Positions 28,903-38,162 of a stretch of 64,000 nucleotides of DNA are shown one piece after another. The stretch is taken from the NCBI GenBank assembly GCA_947177165.1, contig CAMWTP010000028.1:1-64000 (forward strand), written 5' to 3'. Position 1 is the first letter of the stretch; every line of letters starts with the position of its first letter. A program made the translations under genes and the position numbers. This DNA is from an uncultured Lachnospiraceae bacterium. GTDB taxonomy: Bacteria; Bacillota; Clostridia; Lachnospirales; Lachnospiraceae. Below the pieces are notes generated by a model. The model saw nothing but the letters and a program-made list of their open reading frames with translations. It had not been told where the DNA came from and ran no database searches.

Positions 28903-30603
28903 TTATTCAGAAATAACCCTGCAGCGCTTTTTGTAACATGCGATGCCGTAGCGATAGATCGTTTTCATACCATCATCAAGCAAGACTTCCTCATAATTTC
29001 TGTCCCTGATCTGATGCATGGCCTCCTGGCATGCAGTATCGAACGCAGCATTTTCGGCGTATTTTAATTCGATGACAATGCCTATTTCGCGGTCTTCGTT
29101 TTCTATGGTAATATCGCAGTATCCTTCACCGGACTCGGCGTTTGACTGAATATCCCAGCCATCCATATTTCCAAAGATACCTAGCAGAATACCATGATAA
29201 AAATTCTCTTTCATAGCTTTCCTGACATTAATGTCGCGGATGCTGATTGTCCTTTTGAGGTATGCGTTAAAGCCTTCCTCGATGGCGGTGATATCATTTT
29301 CTTCAAATGCTCTGCAGAAGTTTTTCAGCTTTTCACTGTCTTTTACTATTTCTTCATTGAACCATTCACGTACTTGTTCCACATAGATCCAAAGGATTTC
29401 CTTATTTGGAATGACAAGCTCTGTTATGTCATTTTCATCAGGTCCGCACTGTGTCAGATAGCCGGTGGTATAAAGCAGGCTCCATAAATTGTCAATTTTT
29501 GAGTCCAGATCTCTGTAGGTTAATTCCTGATGTATCTTTTTTTTGATACTTTTACCTTCAATTAATTGTTCAATCTCATTTCTGGTGGAATGTTTTGCCA
29601 TGCCCACAAATCTTCTGATGATGTCGTTACTGCTTGTGTTTACCCAGTAACTTTGCGGGTTTACAGCTGGGTTCATTCTCAGTTCATGACAGTAACTCAC
29701 GACATCCCACGGACAGTATATTTCCAGATTCCCGAAATGATAACCATCATACCATTCTTTTATTGCAACATATTTTTCCATTTTGTCATAATATGTGAGC
29801 ATTTGTCTGATTTCTGTGTCCGTAAAGCCGAAATATTCATTGTATTGTACGTCCTTTATCGTATATACCCTGAAATTATTCAGTCCTGTGAAAATACTTT
29901 CCTTTGAGATCCTAAGGCATCCAGTTAATATTGCAAATTGCAAACTGTCATTTGTCTTGAGTACTTTTCCAAACATCCGTCGGATAAAATCTACCATCTC
30001 ATCATAATATTCTGCCTGATACGCTTTGTCCAGCGGCACATCGTATTCATCAATTAACAGGATTGTATTTACTCCATAGTGCTTCTGCAGCAGATGTGAC
30101 AATGTGGAAAGACTGTTTTCCAGGGTCTGGTCTGACATAGCATATTCCTTTTTGTCATCCAGTTCGATTAATGCCCTGTATTGGCTGCGTTCGATGTCTG
30201 ACAGAGCATCACTCTGTGTCAAGAATTGGAATCGAAGGGCTTCATTGCCGATCACATAGCGCAGATTGCTTTTTGCCTGCTCAAAATTTCTTCCAGTCGC
30301 ATCCTTCAGAGTAATCGAAATCACAGGAAATTTTCCCATATATTCATCACAGAGCTTTTTTTCTTTTGAAATTTCGAGTCCATCGAAAAGAGAAGCATCA
30401 CTTCCTGTTTCAAAAAAGTATTTGAGCATACTCATTGCCAGGGTTTTTCCAAAACGCCGCGGGCGTGTGAACAGATTTACGTAAGCCATGTTTTCCAGAA
30501 AATCCCGGATCAGTCCTGTTTTGTCAATATAGTAAAAATTGTCAGTGCGTACTCTCTTAAAATTCTCAATCCCCATCGGAAGTTTTTTGATCTCCATCGG
30601 CAT
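28903..30603 (-). CDS. AAA-ATPase-like protein with PD-(D/E)XK domain (PDDEXK_9)
   Basis: A 566-residue protein of the AAA-ATPase_like/PDDEXK_9 family, widespread in gut anaerobes. At the N-terminus, DNFYYIDKTGLIRDFLE and TRPRRFGKTLAMSML form a Walker A variant; TILLIDEYDVPLDKAY is Walker B. The C-terminal domain has the nuclease core GYCDITIE...GIVIELKYAE (D, E-x-K). The function is unproven; proposals for the family include mobile-element maintenance or defence. It stands alone. GGAGG lies 8 nt before ATG 30603. Confidence 0.88.
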   Translation of the reverse strand: MPMEIKKLPMGIENFKRVRTDNFYYIDKTGLIRDFLENMAYVNLFTRPRRFGKTLAMSMLKYFFETGSDASLFDGLEISKEKKLCDEYMGKFPVISITLKDATGRNFEQAKSNLRYVIGNEALRFQFLTQSDALSDIERSQYRALIELDDKKEYAMSDQTLENSLSTLSHLLQKHYGVNTILLIDEYDVPLDKAYQAEYYDEMVDFIRRMFGKVLKTNDSLQFAILTGCLRISKESIFTGLNNFRVYTIKDVQYNEYFGFTDTEIRQMLTYYDKMEKYVAIKEWYDGYHFGNLEIYCPWDVVSYCHELRMNPAVNPQSYWVNTSSNDIIRRFVGMAKHSTRNEIEQLIEGKSIKKKIHQELTYRDLDSKIDNLWSLLYTTGYLTQCGPDENDITELVIPNKEILWIYVEQVREWFNEEIVKDSEKLKNFCRAFEENDITAIEEGFNAYLKRTISIRDINVRKAMKENFYHGILLGIFGNMDGWDIQSNAESGEGYCDITIENEDREIGIVIELKYAENAAFDTACQEAMHQIRDRNYEEVLLDDGMKTIYRYGIACYKKRCRVISE

Positions 30604-30870
30604 AAGTTATCCTCCCTGATTTTGATGCTTTCATAGTAACATAAGGCAATATATTTTTCTACTGTTCTTTTTATTTTTTCATGATATGCAGTATTGTATT
30701 TTACTTTTCACACGCTCTAGGAATCATGTGTCAAAATGTCTGCCTTTTAGAATTTTAAAGACATCGAATGAAGCCTTTCGTTCCAATATGAGTATTTTTT
30801 ATCAATATTTTCATGTACCGTTCCGATATAAAGGCTATAGAAACAAAAATAAGATAAAGGGGGAACATAC

Positions 30871-31599
30871 ATGGATATCAACCAGATTGCAGGAATGCAG
30901 CGCCAGGAGCTCATGGACTGTATCAGCGAGAGAAAGAAAGAGATTGAGAGAAAGATCGAAAACGGGGAGACGGAACCATCCTTTTCTATAGGCGCTTCAA
31001 GCTTTACAGTGAAAGAATGGGACAAACTGCTTGCCAAAGTAGATAAAAATAACGAGGCAGTCCGCAAAGAGCAGGAGCAGCGCAAGGAGGCTCAGGAGAA
31101 GGAAGCTCTGGAGGAGAAGAAAACTGGAAATACCAGTTTTTTGAGCATTCTCGAGGCCAGTGACACAAAGCGCAATTATTATATGGAGAAGATCAAAGGC
31201 ACTTACAAACCCCCTTTTCCATATGCGGCTTATGCAGATGGTGATACGATCACGTACAACGGTGTGGTGTTTATCTGTGACAGTGAAAAGAATGCAATAT
31301 GTCTCGGTGATATGTCTAACAGAGGAAATGTGCTGACAATTCCTCTCGAGGGCGGAGGCAGCCTGATGGTAAACAGGGATTCAATCGGTATGCTGGCTGG
31401 CGCGATGTCGATGTTTTCCCCGGAGGATGCCAACCGGATCATGCGCGCTATCGCGGAAGACAAGAAGGCGCAGGAGACAATGCAGGAGATTGAGGACGAC
31501 AAGAACAGTCTCGGTGATGATGCGGATGAAAAAGTAATCGACGAGATGGTAATGGAATTATTGGTTTCTGACAATGATGTGGAAGATTCTATTCTGTAA
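30871..31599 (+). CDS. Uncharacterised soluble protein
   Basis: A 242-residue hydrophilic protein I cannot assign. The N-terminal half is helical (QRQELMDCISERKKEIERKI, then a Lys/Glu/Gln-rich coiled coil at about 65-95). The segment FSIGASSFTVKEWDKLL recurs in Lachnospiraceae proteins of unknown role. The central part is beta-rich (TITYNGVVFICDSEKNAICL) and the tail is acidic. AAGGGGG precedes the ATG. It is monogenic with a strong terminator. Confidence 0.7.
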   Translation: MDINQIAGMQRQELMDCISERKKEIERKIENGETEPSFSIGASSFTVKEWDKLLAKVDKNNEAVRKEQEQRKEAQEKEALEEKKTGNTSFLSILEASDTKRNYYMEKIKGTYKPPFPYAAYADGDTITYNGVVFICDSEKNAICLGDMSNRGNVLTIPLEGGGSLMVNRDSIGMLAGAMSMFSPEDANRIMRAIAEDKKAQETMQEIEDDKNSLGDDADEKVIDEMVMELLVSDNDVEDSIL

Positions 31600-31622
31600 A
31601 AATTTGTAAAAGTTTGTAAAGG

Positions 31623-31657
31623 AAAAAACGGCCTGGTGAAATTCCAGACCGTTTTTT
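31623..31657. terminator. Bidirectional terminator
   Basis: AAAAAACGGCCTGG and CCAGACCGTTTTTT form a stem with one mismatch and A/T tracts on both sides, between convergent genes. Confidence 0.9.
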
Positions 31658-31671
31658 ATTCTTATCTTCTG

Positions 31672-32034
31672 TTATCCGATTACTTTTTTGACTGCTTCGA
31701 GCACGCGTTCCGCCTGGAATGGTTTTACGATAAAATCCTTCGCGCCTGACTGAATCGCCTCAATAACCATCGCCTGCTGTCCCATTGCGGAGCACATGAT
31801 CACGGATGCGCCGGAATCAATTGCCTTGATGCCTTTTAGGGCCTGTATGCCGTCCATCTCCGGCATGGTGATGTCCATAAGTACAAGATCTGGTTTTGTC
31901 TCATTGTACTTGTCAATTGCTATCTTTCCATTCTCTGCCTCGGCAGCGATGTTATATCCGTTTTTTGTCAAGATATCCTTGATCATCATCCTCATGAAAG
32001 CTGCATCGTCTACAATTAAAACATTTTTTGCCAT
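31672..32034 (-). CDS. cheY: CheY-like single-domain response regulator
   Basis: A 120-residue receiver domain with no output domain. LIVDDAAFMRMMI supplies the acidic pair, LVLMDITMPEMDG the phospho-acceptor Asp, CSAMG the conserved Ser/Thr position and DFIVKPF the conserved Lys. In chemotaxis, phosphorylated CheY acts on the flagellar motor. The gene lies 3 nt downstream of a CheC/FliY-type phosphatase gene, its likely partner. Confidence 0.92.
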   Translation of the reverse strand: MAKNVLIVDDAAFMRMMIKDILTKNGYNIAAEAENGKIAIDKYNETKPDLVLMDITMPEMDGIQALKGIKAIDSGASVIMCSAMGQQAMVIEAIQSGAKDFIVKPFQAERVLEAVKKVIG

Positions 32035-32037
32035 TAG

Positions 32038-32631
32038 TTAGTTCCTCCTCTGAAATAATTTGTAAATGGAATGTGCAAGATCAAACGGGTACAATTGCAT
32101 AATCGTACTATCAATCAGCTTTCCGATTCTCATTTTAAAGTTAATCTTGACAAAAAGGTCATCCCGAATGTCGTCCGGGAACACATAATCTTCGACAATA
32201 ATCTGCTGAACGGAAGGCGGAGAGATGTCAATTTTCTTCTGAAACATCTTACTCATCGCCGTAGCAGAGCTTGCCGTCATCTGATTCATGGCTTCTGAAA
32301 CGGCACTGATATGCAGGGGGGTGATATCACCCTGAGAGTATTCTCCGGTTCCGCCATTTCCCATCATAAGATCGGTGATGATCTTGGCATCATCATCCTT
32401 GAGGACGAGCATATTCGTACCAAACAATCCCTCTGTGTATTGTACACGTACCAGAATACAGGAATTTTCATAATCCTCTAAAATATCATTTTTGTGTGTA
32501 AGAGTGACGTGTGGCGTCGTAATGGTGATGGGCTGTCCCAACATCAGATTCATCGCTGTGGCTGAGGATCCAATGGAGATGTTGGAGATTTCACCGATTA
32601 CATCTGCCTCTTCTTTTGAAAAAAAATCCAT
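32038..32631 (-). CDS. CheC/FliY-type CheY-P phosphatase domain protein
   Basis: A 197-residue protein carrying both CheC-type active-site motifs, ExxN in GEISNISIGSSATAM near residue 17 and SEAMNQMTASSATAM near 113. The surrounding text (ITITTPHVTL, DAKIITDLMMG, KKIDISPPSVQQI) is closest to the N-terminal half of FliY, but the SpoA/FliN domain that completes FliY is absent. It should dephosphorylate CheY-P. Full frame with its own start, so this is a stand-alone phosphatase rather than a broken FliY. Confidence 0.82.
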   Translation of the reverse strand: MDFFSKEEADVIGEISNISIGSSATAMNLMLGQPITITTPHVTLTHKNDILEDYENSCILVRVQYTEGLFGTNMLVLKDDDAKIITDLMMGNGGTGEYSQGDITPLHISAVSEAMNQMTASSATAMSKMFQKKIDISPPSVQQIIVEDYVFPDDIRDDLFVKINFKMRIGKLIDSTIMQLYPFDLAHSIYKLFQRRN

Positions 32632-32881
32632 CGCAGACTCCTTCTTCGTTTGAAACGTATGTTGAACAATCTTATTTTACAAAATTTTTTTATCTTTGTC
32701 TATAAGAGTTGTTCATTTTCGTAAAAAAATCACAACGGCATTGTCCTATAGAAATCCGGTCAGTAATTGACAGGAAATTAAATAAATGATAAAAATATAT
32801 TAAATTTATATAAAGTCATATATTTTTGCTTTTTTTGATTTATTATAAGAATACGTGGGCAGGAAGTGGAGTGTGGGAACA

Positions 32882-34246
32882 GTGAGTCAAAGAAAAAAAG
32901 GAAATAAAAAAATATTGTTTGTTGTTTTTATTTTTACGGTTGCTGTAGCAGGTGCCATAGTATATGCAGCAGCAAACAGACAGATAAAAATGCGACATAC
33001 AGAGGAGGCAAAGCTGAATCACCCTGATAGTGGCGATGACAACGGTATACAGCACAGACCTCTGACAGTGGAATCAGACGAAAATAGCGGAGAAGAAGAG
33101 AATAAGGAATTCGTGTCAGATGCAGAAAGCGCAGTGTTGGGAGAAGAATCTGAAGTGATGGAAACGCAACAGATAACAGATGAGGATCTGGAAAAACAGC
33201 GCACGGGGGTAATACTGAGTCAGATGACCTTGGAGGAAAAAGTCGCGCAGATGTTTTTCGTCACACCAGAACAGCTGACGGGAGAAGAAAACATTACTGC
33301 CGCAGGGGATGAAATAAAGGCAGCACTTGACAGGTATCCTGTGGGTGGTGTCGTATTTTTTGCAAAAAATTTGCAGACACCGGATCAGACAAGAAGTATG
33401 TTGCAAAGTATGCAGGATTATGTGCTGCATACACAGTCACTGCCTATTTTTATGGGAGTGGATGAGGAAGGAGGCAGAGTGCTCAGAGTTGGCTCTAACA
33501 GTGCATTTGGGGTGGAGAAGATCAAAGCTATGGGTGTGCTCGCCGGACAGCAGGATCCGAAGGTGATTTATAATGCAGCCAGCATCATTGGCGGATATCT
33601 CTACGACCTTGGTTTTAATGTGAATTTTGCGCCCGATGCGGATGTGATTACAAATAACGTCAACCAGGTGATCGGCGACCGTTCTTTTGGCAGTGATCCA
33701 AATGTTGTAGCCGAAATGGCATGGGCGTACAGTGAAGGTCTGTATGAACATGGGATATTGGCATGCTACAAACATTTTCCAGGACACGGAGGAACAGTCG
33801 AGGACTCTCATAATGGGTATGCCTATACTTACAAGACACTGGACGAATTGAGGGAAGTGGAACTGGTTCCGTTTTGGAGCGGATGCGAAAAGGGGGTCGA
33901 TTTTATCATGGTTTCCCATGTATCAGCTCCAAATGTGACAGGAAGCGATATTCCAGCCACTCTGTCGAGGGAACTTGTCACAGATCTGCTTCGGAATGAA
34001 ATGAGTTATCAGGGAATTATTATAACGGATTCGATGAATATGGGTGCTGTCAGTGAACATTACAGTCCGCAGGATGCGGCGGTTATGGCGGTCGGGGCAG
34101 GATGCGACATGTTGTTGATGTCAGATTTTTTTGAGACGTCCTACCATGCAGTATTGGATGCGGTTATGGAGGGAAAAATCAGTGAGGAAGATATTGACGC
34201 GTCTGTATCGAGAATTATAGAAGCAAAGCTTCAGTTAATGAAATAA
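32882..34246 (+). CDS. GH3 beta-N-acetylhexosaminidase (NagZ-like), membrane-anchored
   Basis: About 454 residues: a basic N-terminus, one membrane anchor (ILFVVFIFTVAVAGAIVYAA), a disordered acidic linker of about 90 residues, then a GH3 catalytic domain. KHFPGHGGTVEDSHNGY is the NagZ-type signature with the catalytic His/Asp, and IIITDSMNMGAV carries the nucleophile Asp. It probably trims GlcNAc from cell wall fragments outside the cell. I chose GTG 32882 (SQRKKGNKK) as start because the GTG at 32855 lacks a ribosome binding site. Confidence 0.88.
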   Translation: MSQRKKGNKKILFVVFIFTVAVAGAIVYAAANRQIKMRHTEEAKLNHPDSGDDNGIQHRPLTVESDENSGEEENKEFVSDAESAVLGEESEVMETQQITDEDLEKQRTGVILSQMTLEEKVAQMFFVTPEQLTGEENITAAGDEIKAALDRYPVGGVVFFAKNLQTPDQTRSMLQSMQDYVLHTQSLPIFMGVDEEGGRVLRVGSNSAFGVEKIKAMGVLAGQQDPKVIYNAASIIGGYLYDLGFNVNFAPDADVITNNVNQVIGDRSFGSDPNVVAEMAWAYSEGLYEHGILACYKHFPGHGGTVEDSHNGYAYTYKTLDELREVELVPFWSGCEKGVDFIMVSHVSAPNVTGSDIPATLSRELVTDLLRNEMSYQGIIITDSMNMGAVSEHYSPQDAAVMAVGAGCDMLLMSDFFETSYHAVLDAVMEGKISEEDIDASVSRIIEAKLQLMK

Positions 34247-34359
34247 ATACTTATTTTCAGCAAACCAAATTGTATCACGGAAATCAGACAAAGACTTTTG
34301 ACGAGTCTGACCGTACAGTATGGATCATAAACCAGAGAGAAACAGGTTAGGGATAAACT

Positions 34360-36018
34360 ATGTCAAAGAAAAAAATATATTATGTATTAACGGTACTTAT
34401 CATACTTGTCATTACTATTGCTGTGCTGTGCGTTTTTTTGAAACTGCGAAGCAGGAATAACGATGAGGGACAAAATAAAACAGAACAGGAAAGCACACAG
34501 ATCCCACTGGAGGAGCCTGATACAGAACACCTATCGGAGATTGATACAGTTCCGGTTATAATTGATGATTCGGTCACTGAACTGTATGACGCATTGGAGC
34601 TTGCTCTGTCAGACACATCAGAAAATATGGAGGATGTTGTTATTTCCCTGTCAAAATCCGCTGATCTGGGAAACAGCGATGCCATGTATTTTCTGGGAGA
34701 GCTTTATTTTCAGGGAATTGGCGTGGAGGCTGATTTGGAGAAGGCAGGGGTATATTTTAAGCAGGCATGTGACAGCGGAAACAGTAAGGCAATGTCAATC
34801 TATGGAAAAATGCTCTTTATGGGTGACGGTGTAGAGCAGAATTATGATGAGAGTGCCTCCTGTTTCTTTACATTAGCGGGAGATGATGGTGAGGCATCCT
34901 ATATCTTAGGTGTCATGTCAAATCTTGGAATGGGCGTTCCGCGCAATGCTGACCAGGCTAATAACTATATTGATCAGGCCTCGGAAGCAGGGTACGGGAA
35001 AGCAGAGTCCTATCGCGCGATGATCAGGGATTTTGGCAAGGCGGTTGATGGAACCAAAGCGTTTGCACTGCAGGCAAAAAAAGTACAGAAGCTTGATTAT
35101 GGGGCGGAATATCAAGATTTGCAGGAGCGCATTGACGCGTATCAGAGTGTATTGAAAGCGACAGAAAATTACAGTGCATTTGAAGATGAGATGACAGCGC
35201 TGCTCGGCGTCGATATCAATGGTATCAGCAATTTCACACTTTTTGGGAATAATAATTACCTGTTTCACCAGAATGAAAATGATGGAACATCGTTGCACGA
35301 TTATATCGGTGACAACCATTTTACCCAGGAAGAGCTGAAGGCAATCGCATCGCATCTGGAAAAAGAGAAAAAATGGATAGAGCAGAACGGTTCGCAGTTT
35401 GTGTTGCTGCTGATTCCAAATAAAGAGACGATGTATCCTGAGTGGATGCCTTCTTACATTAGCCGCGTGGACACAATGACAAGGGAAGATTTGCTGGTGG
35501 AGTATCTGGTGGAAAACACAGATATCGATGTAATCTATGTCAAAGAAACGCTGGCACAGAATAAGGAGCAGTTTCCTCTGTACTATCAGACGGATACGCA
35601 TGCGAACATGGTCGGAAGTCTGTTTATGGTGTCCGATTTGCTGAAGATCTGCTGTGGAGTGGAGATTACTCCGGATCTCGACAAATTTGAAATTCATCTG
35701 CAGGATTATGTGGGCGATCTCGGTGTGGCGGCAAAATGTACAGACAGGTATGCTGACACAGTTTATTTTTATCCCGGACAGGCTGTGGATGAGACGGAGA
35801 AAATAGAAACTTCCATGATGCTTGTGGGTGATTCCTTTAGTGAGTTTATCAATATTGAGGCTGCTTACTATTTGAGAGGTGGTGTTGATCACAGAATGAT
35901 TACAGAGTATGATTTTGACTATCACAGTGCGACACAGGCGGGATTTGCTTCCGAATCCGTAAAACCGGACTATGTAGTCTGGGAATGTGTGGAACGATAT
36001 CTGGACAGATTGAAATAG
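34360..36018 (+). CDS. Sel1-repeat protein fused to an AlgX/AlgJ (SGNH-like) domain
   Basis: A 552-residue extracytoplasmic protein with an N-terminal anchor (YVLTVLIILVITIAVLCVFL). Residues about 95-220 hold Sel1-like repeats (SDAMYFLGELYFQGIGVEAD style). The C-terminal half resembles ALGX/ALGJ polysaccharide O-acetyl transferases: LFGNNNYLFHQ, IPNKETMYPEWMP, YYQTDTHANMVGS (catalytic TDTH-type motif) and MMLVGDSFSEFIN (GDSF block). It probably acetylates a surface glycan, but no MBOAT donor protein is nearby. Confidence 0.75.
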   Translation: MSKKKIYYVLTVLIILVITIAVLCVFLKLRSRNNDEGQNKTEQESTQIPLEEPDTEHLSEIDTVPVIIDDSVTELYDALELALSDTSENMEDVVISLSKSADLGNSDAMYFLGELYFQGIGVEADLEKAGVYFKQACDSGNSKAMSIYGKMLFMGDGVEQNYDESASCFFTLAGDDGEASYILGVMSNLGMGVPRNADQANNYIDQASEAGYGKAESYRAMIRDFGKAVDGTKAFALQAKKVQKLDYGAEYQDLQERIDAYQSVLKATENYSAFEDEMTALLGVDINGISNFTLFGNNNYLFHQNENDGTSLHDYIGDNHFTQEELKAIASHLEKEKKWIEQNGSQFVLLLIPNKETMYPEWMPSYISRVDTMTREDLLVEYLVENTDIDVIYVKETLAQNKEQFPLYYQTDTHANMVGSLFMVSDLLKICCGVEITPDLDKFEIHLQDYVGDLGVAAKCTDRYADTVYFYPGQAVDETEKIETSMMLVGDSFSEFINIEAAYYLRGGVDHRMITEYDFDYHSATQAGFASESVKPDYVVWECVERYLDRLK

Positions 36019-36196
36019 AAGTGAACAATACACGCTGCGGTTAGAAATTAATGGAAATAAGTATTTACAAGAAAATACGATATGTAGTATTGTAATATAA
36101 TAAGGTGACATGACTTGATGCCTGTAACTATGTGGGTACTGAACAGTTGCCAGTTGTTTTAGATTAATTCGTTACAAAGAAAGGAAATAGTTAGCA

Positions 36197-37423
36197 ATGA
36201 GGGAAGATGAACTTATTAATGTATTAAAAGAGAACGGACAGGGGCATATAGTTGAGGCATACAAAAAGCTTGATGCGGCAGGGAAGGAAAGGCTCGCCGC
36301 GCAGGTGGAAAAGATTGACTGGTCGATAGTATCCATGGCAGGACATGAAGAGCTTGCGCAGGAGAGAGGAAAGCTCGAACCGCTGTCAGCGCTTGAAGTG
36401 TCTGAGATTGAGAAAAATAGGGCAAAATACGAAGAAACCGGTCTGGATGCGATCAAGGCTGGAAAAGTCGGTGCTGTGCTCCTTGCGGGCGGTCAGGGAA
36501 CCCGTCTTGGATCAGACGGACCAAAGGGAAAGTACAATATTGGACTTACAAAAGAGGTCTATATATTTGAGCGGTTAATCCGCAATCTGCTCGATGTCAC
36601 GGACAAGGCTGGATGCTTTGTGCCGCTGTATGTCATGACGAGTGATAAAAATAACGATGAGACAATCGCATTTTTTGAGGAAAAGGACTATTTTGGCTAT
36701 CCAAAAGAGTTTGTCAAGTTCTTTAAACAGGAGATGGCACCCTCCGTTGATTTCAATGGAAAACTCTACATGGAAGCAGCGGATTCCTTGTCACTGTCGC
36801 CCAACGGAAACGGCGGATGGTTCTATTCTATGGCTGTGACAGGCGTGTTGAAGGATGTCAAGGCAAGAGGTGTTGAGTGGCTGAATATTTTTGCAGTCGA
36901 CAATGTGCTGCAGAGAATTGCGGATCCGGTGTTTGTCGGCGCGACGCTTGATTCAGGCTGTGTCAGCGGTGCAAAGGTGGTCAGAAAGGCTGAGCCAATG
37001 GAAAAAATCGGCGTTCTCTGCCTGGAGGATGGAAGACCGTCGATAGTTGAGTATTATGAAATGACAGAGGAAATCATCAATTCAAGGGAGGCAAACGGCG
37101 ATCTTTCCTACAATTTCGGCGTAATTCTCAACTATTTATTCCGTGTGGATAAGCTCGAGGAGATTCTAAGTCAGAAAATGCCAGTGCATGTTGTCGAGAA
37201 AAAAATTCCGTATATCGATGAAAACGGTGCGCTGGTCAAACCGGAGACGCCAAACGGCTACAAGTTTGAGCTGCTTGTGCTTGACATGATTCACTTATTT
37301 GAGAATTGCCTGTCCTACGAGGTTGTCAGGGATTATGAGTTTGCGCCGATCAAGAATAAGACCGGAGTCGATTCCGTGGAGAGTGCGCGGGCGCTGTTAC
37401 AGAAGAATGGTGTGGAATTATGA
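36197..37423 (+). CDS. UDP-sugar pyrophosphorylase (UDPGP type 1 family)
   Basis: A 408-residue nucleotidyltransferase that makes UDP-GlcNAc or a related UDP-sugar from UTP and a sugar 1-phosphate. LLAGGQGTRLGSDGPKGKYN is the nucleotide-binding loop of the UAP1/UDPGP family, distinct from GalU and GlmU. FAVDNVLQRIADPVF and the C-terminal PNGYKFELLVLDMIH are also typical. The exact sugar is not fixed by the sequence. Its stop codon overlaps the start of the HAD gene by 4 nt. Confidence 0.88.
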   Translation: MREDELINVLKENGQGHIVEAYKKLDAAGKERLAAQVEKIDWSIVSMAGHEELAQERGKLEPLSALEVSEIEKNRAKYEETGLDAIKAGKVGAVLLAGGQGTRLGSDGPKGKYNIGLTKEVYIFERLIRNLLDVTDKAGCFVPLYVMTSDKNNDETIAFFEEKDYFGYPKEFVKFFKQEMAPSVDFNGKLYMEAADSLSLSPNGNGGWFYSMAVTGVLKDVKARGVEWLNIFAVDNVLQRIADPVFVGATLDSGCVSGAKVVRKAEPMEKIGVLCLEDGRPSIVEYYEMTEEIINSREANGDLSYNFGVILNYLFRVDKLEEILSQKMPVHVVEKKIPYIDENGALVKPETPNGYKFELLVLDMIHLFENCLSYEVVRDYEFAPIKNKTGVDSVESARALLQKNGVEL

Positions 37424-38031
37424 TAAAAAATGTGATATTTGACATTGGAAATGTGCTTGTGGATTTCCGCTGGCGCATGCTGATGGAGGATTTGAAACTT
37501 CCCAAAGAGACACAGGTGATCTTTGAGAAGACCGTGTTTGGCAGCCGCTGGTGGGGAGAGCTCGACCACGGTATTTACGAGGAGTCCGAGATACTGAAAA
37601 ATTTCCGCGAGGATAACAGGGATCATCTTGATGAGTTTAACCTGGTGTGGGACAACCGCGACAAGCTTGTGGAATCATATGCTTATGCGGTGCAGTGGAT
37701 TGAACAGCTGAAGGCTTCAGGGCTGAAAGTATATCTGCTGTCAAATTATCCCAAAGATATCTTCACGCTCCATGCGGAGTGCGGATGTTTTCCGTTTCTT
37801 GATCTGGTGGATGGAAAGGTGGTCTCAGGGTTTGTCAGGATGATTAAGCCCAATGCGGATATCTATGAATATTTACTGTCAGAATATGGTCTGGAAGCCT
37901 CTGAGAGTGTCTTTATTGACGACAGGGAAGAGAATATCGAGACTGCAAGGAAGCTTGGCATGAAGGGGATTGTGTTCCAGAGTTATGAACAGGCGTGCGG
38001 TGAGCTCGATGGTCTGATTGCAGGAGAATAA
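37420..38031 (+). CDS. HAD-superfamily phosphatase (YihX-like)
   Basis: A 203-residue HAD subfamily IA hydrolase. Motif I is FDIGNVLVDFRW (nucleophile D, with a G-N pattern as in YihX sugar-phosphate phosphatases), motif II LLSNYPK, motif III K855-like KPNADIY and motif IV FIDDREENIETA. Translationally coupled to the UDP-sugar pyrophosphorylase, which suggests action on sugar 1-phosphates. Confidence 0.88.
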   Translation: MIKNVIFDIGNVLVDFRWRMLMEDLKLPKETQVIFEKTVFGSRWWGELDHGIYEESEILKNFREDNRDHLDEFNLVWDNRDKLVESYAYAVQWIEQLKASGLKVYLLSNYPKDIFTLHAECGCFPFLDLVDGKVVSGFVRMIKPNADIYEYLLSEYGLEASESVFIDDREENIETARKLGMKGIVFQSYEQACGELDGLIAGE

Positions 38032-38087
38032 ATTTCGAAAATAATTAAATTATCTCGCCACAGTTCCTTGTGGCGGAAAATGAAAGG

Positions 38088-38125
38088 GGACATTTTACAG
38101 CGGGTACACTGGAAAATGTCCTTTT
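38088..38125. terminator. Terminator between the HAD and merR-type genes
   Basis: GGACATTTT (38088-38096) pairs with AAAATGTCC (38113-38121), then TTTTG. A smaller hairpin CGCCACA/TTGTGGCG lies just before it. Confidence 0.7.
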
Positions 38126-38162
38126 GTTTGTGTCAGAATTTACAATCGGAGAAATAGACAAG

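Noticed and set aside
34918-36111. A 397-residue frame antisense to the Sel1/AlgX-like gene
   Set aside because: Cys/His/Ile-rich shadow composition, and the plus-strand frame shows clear Sel1 and AlgX-type motifs.
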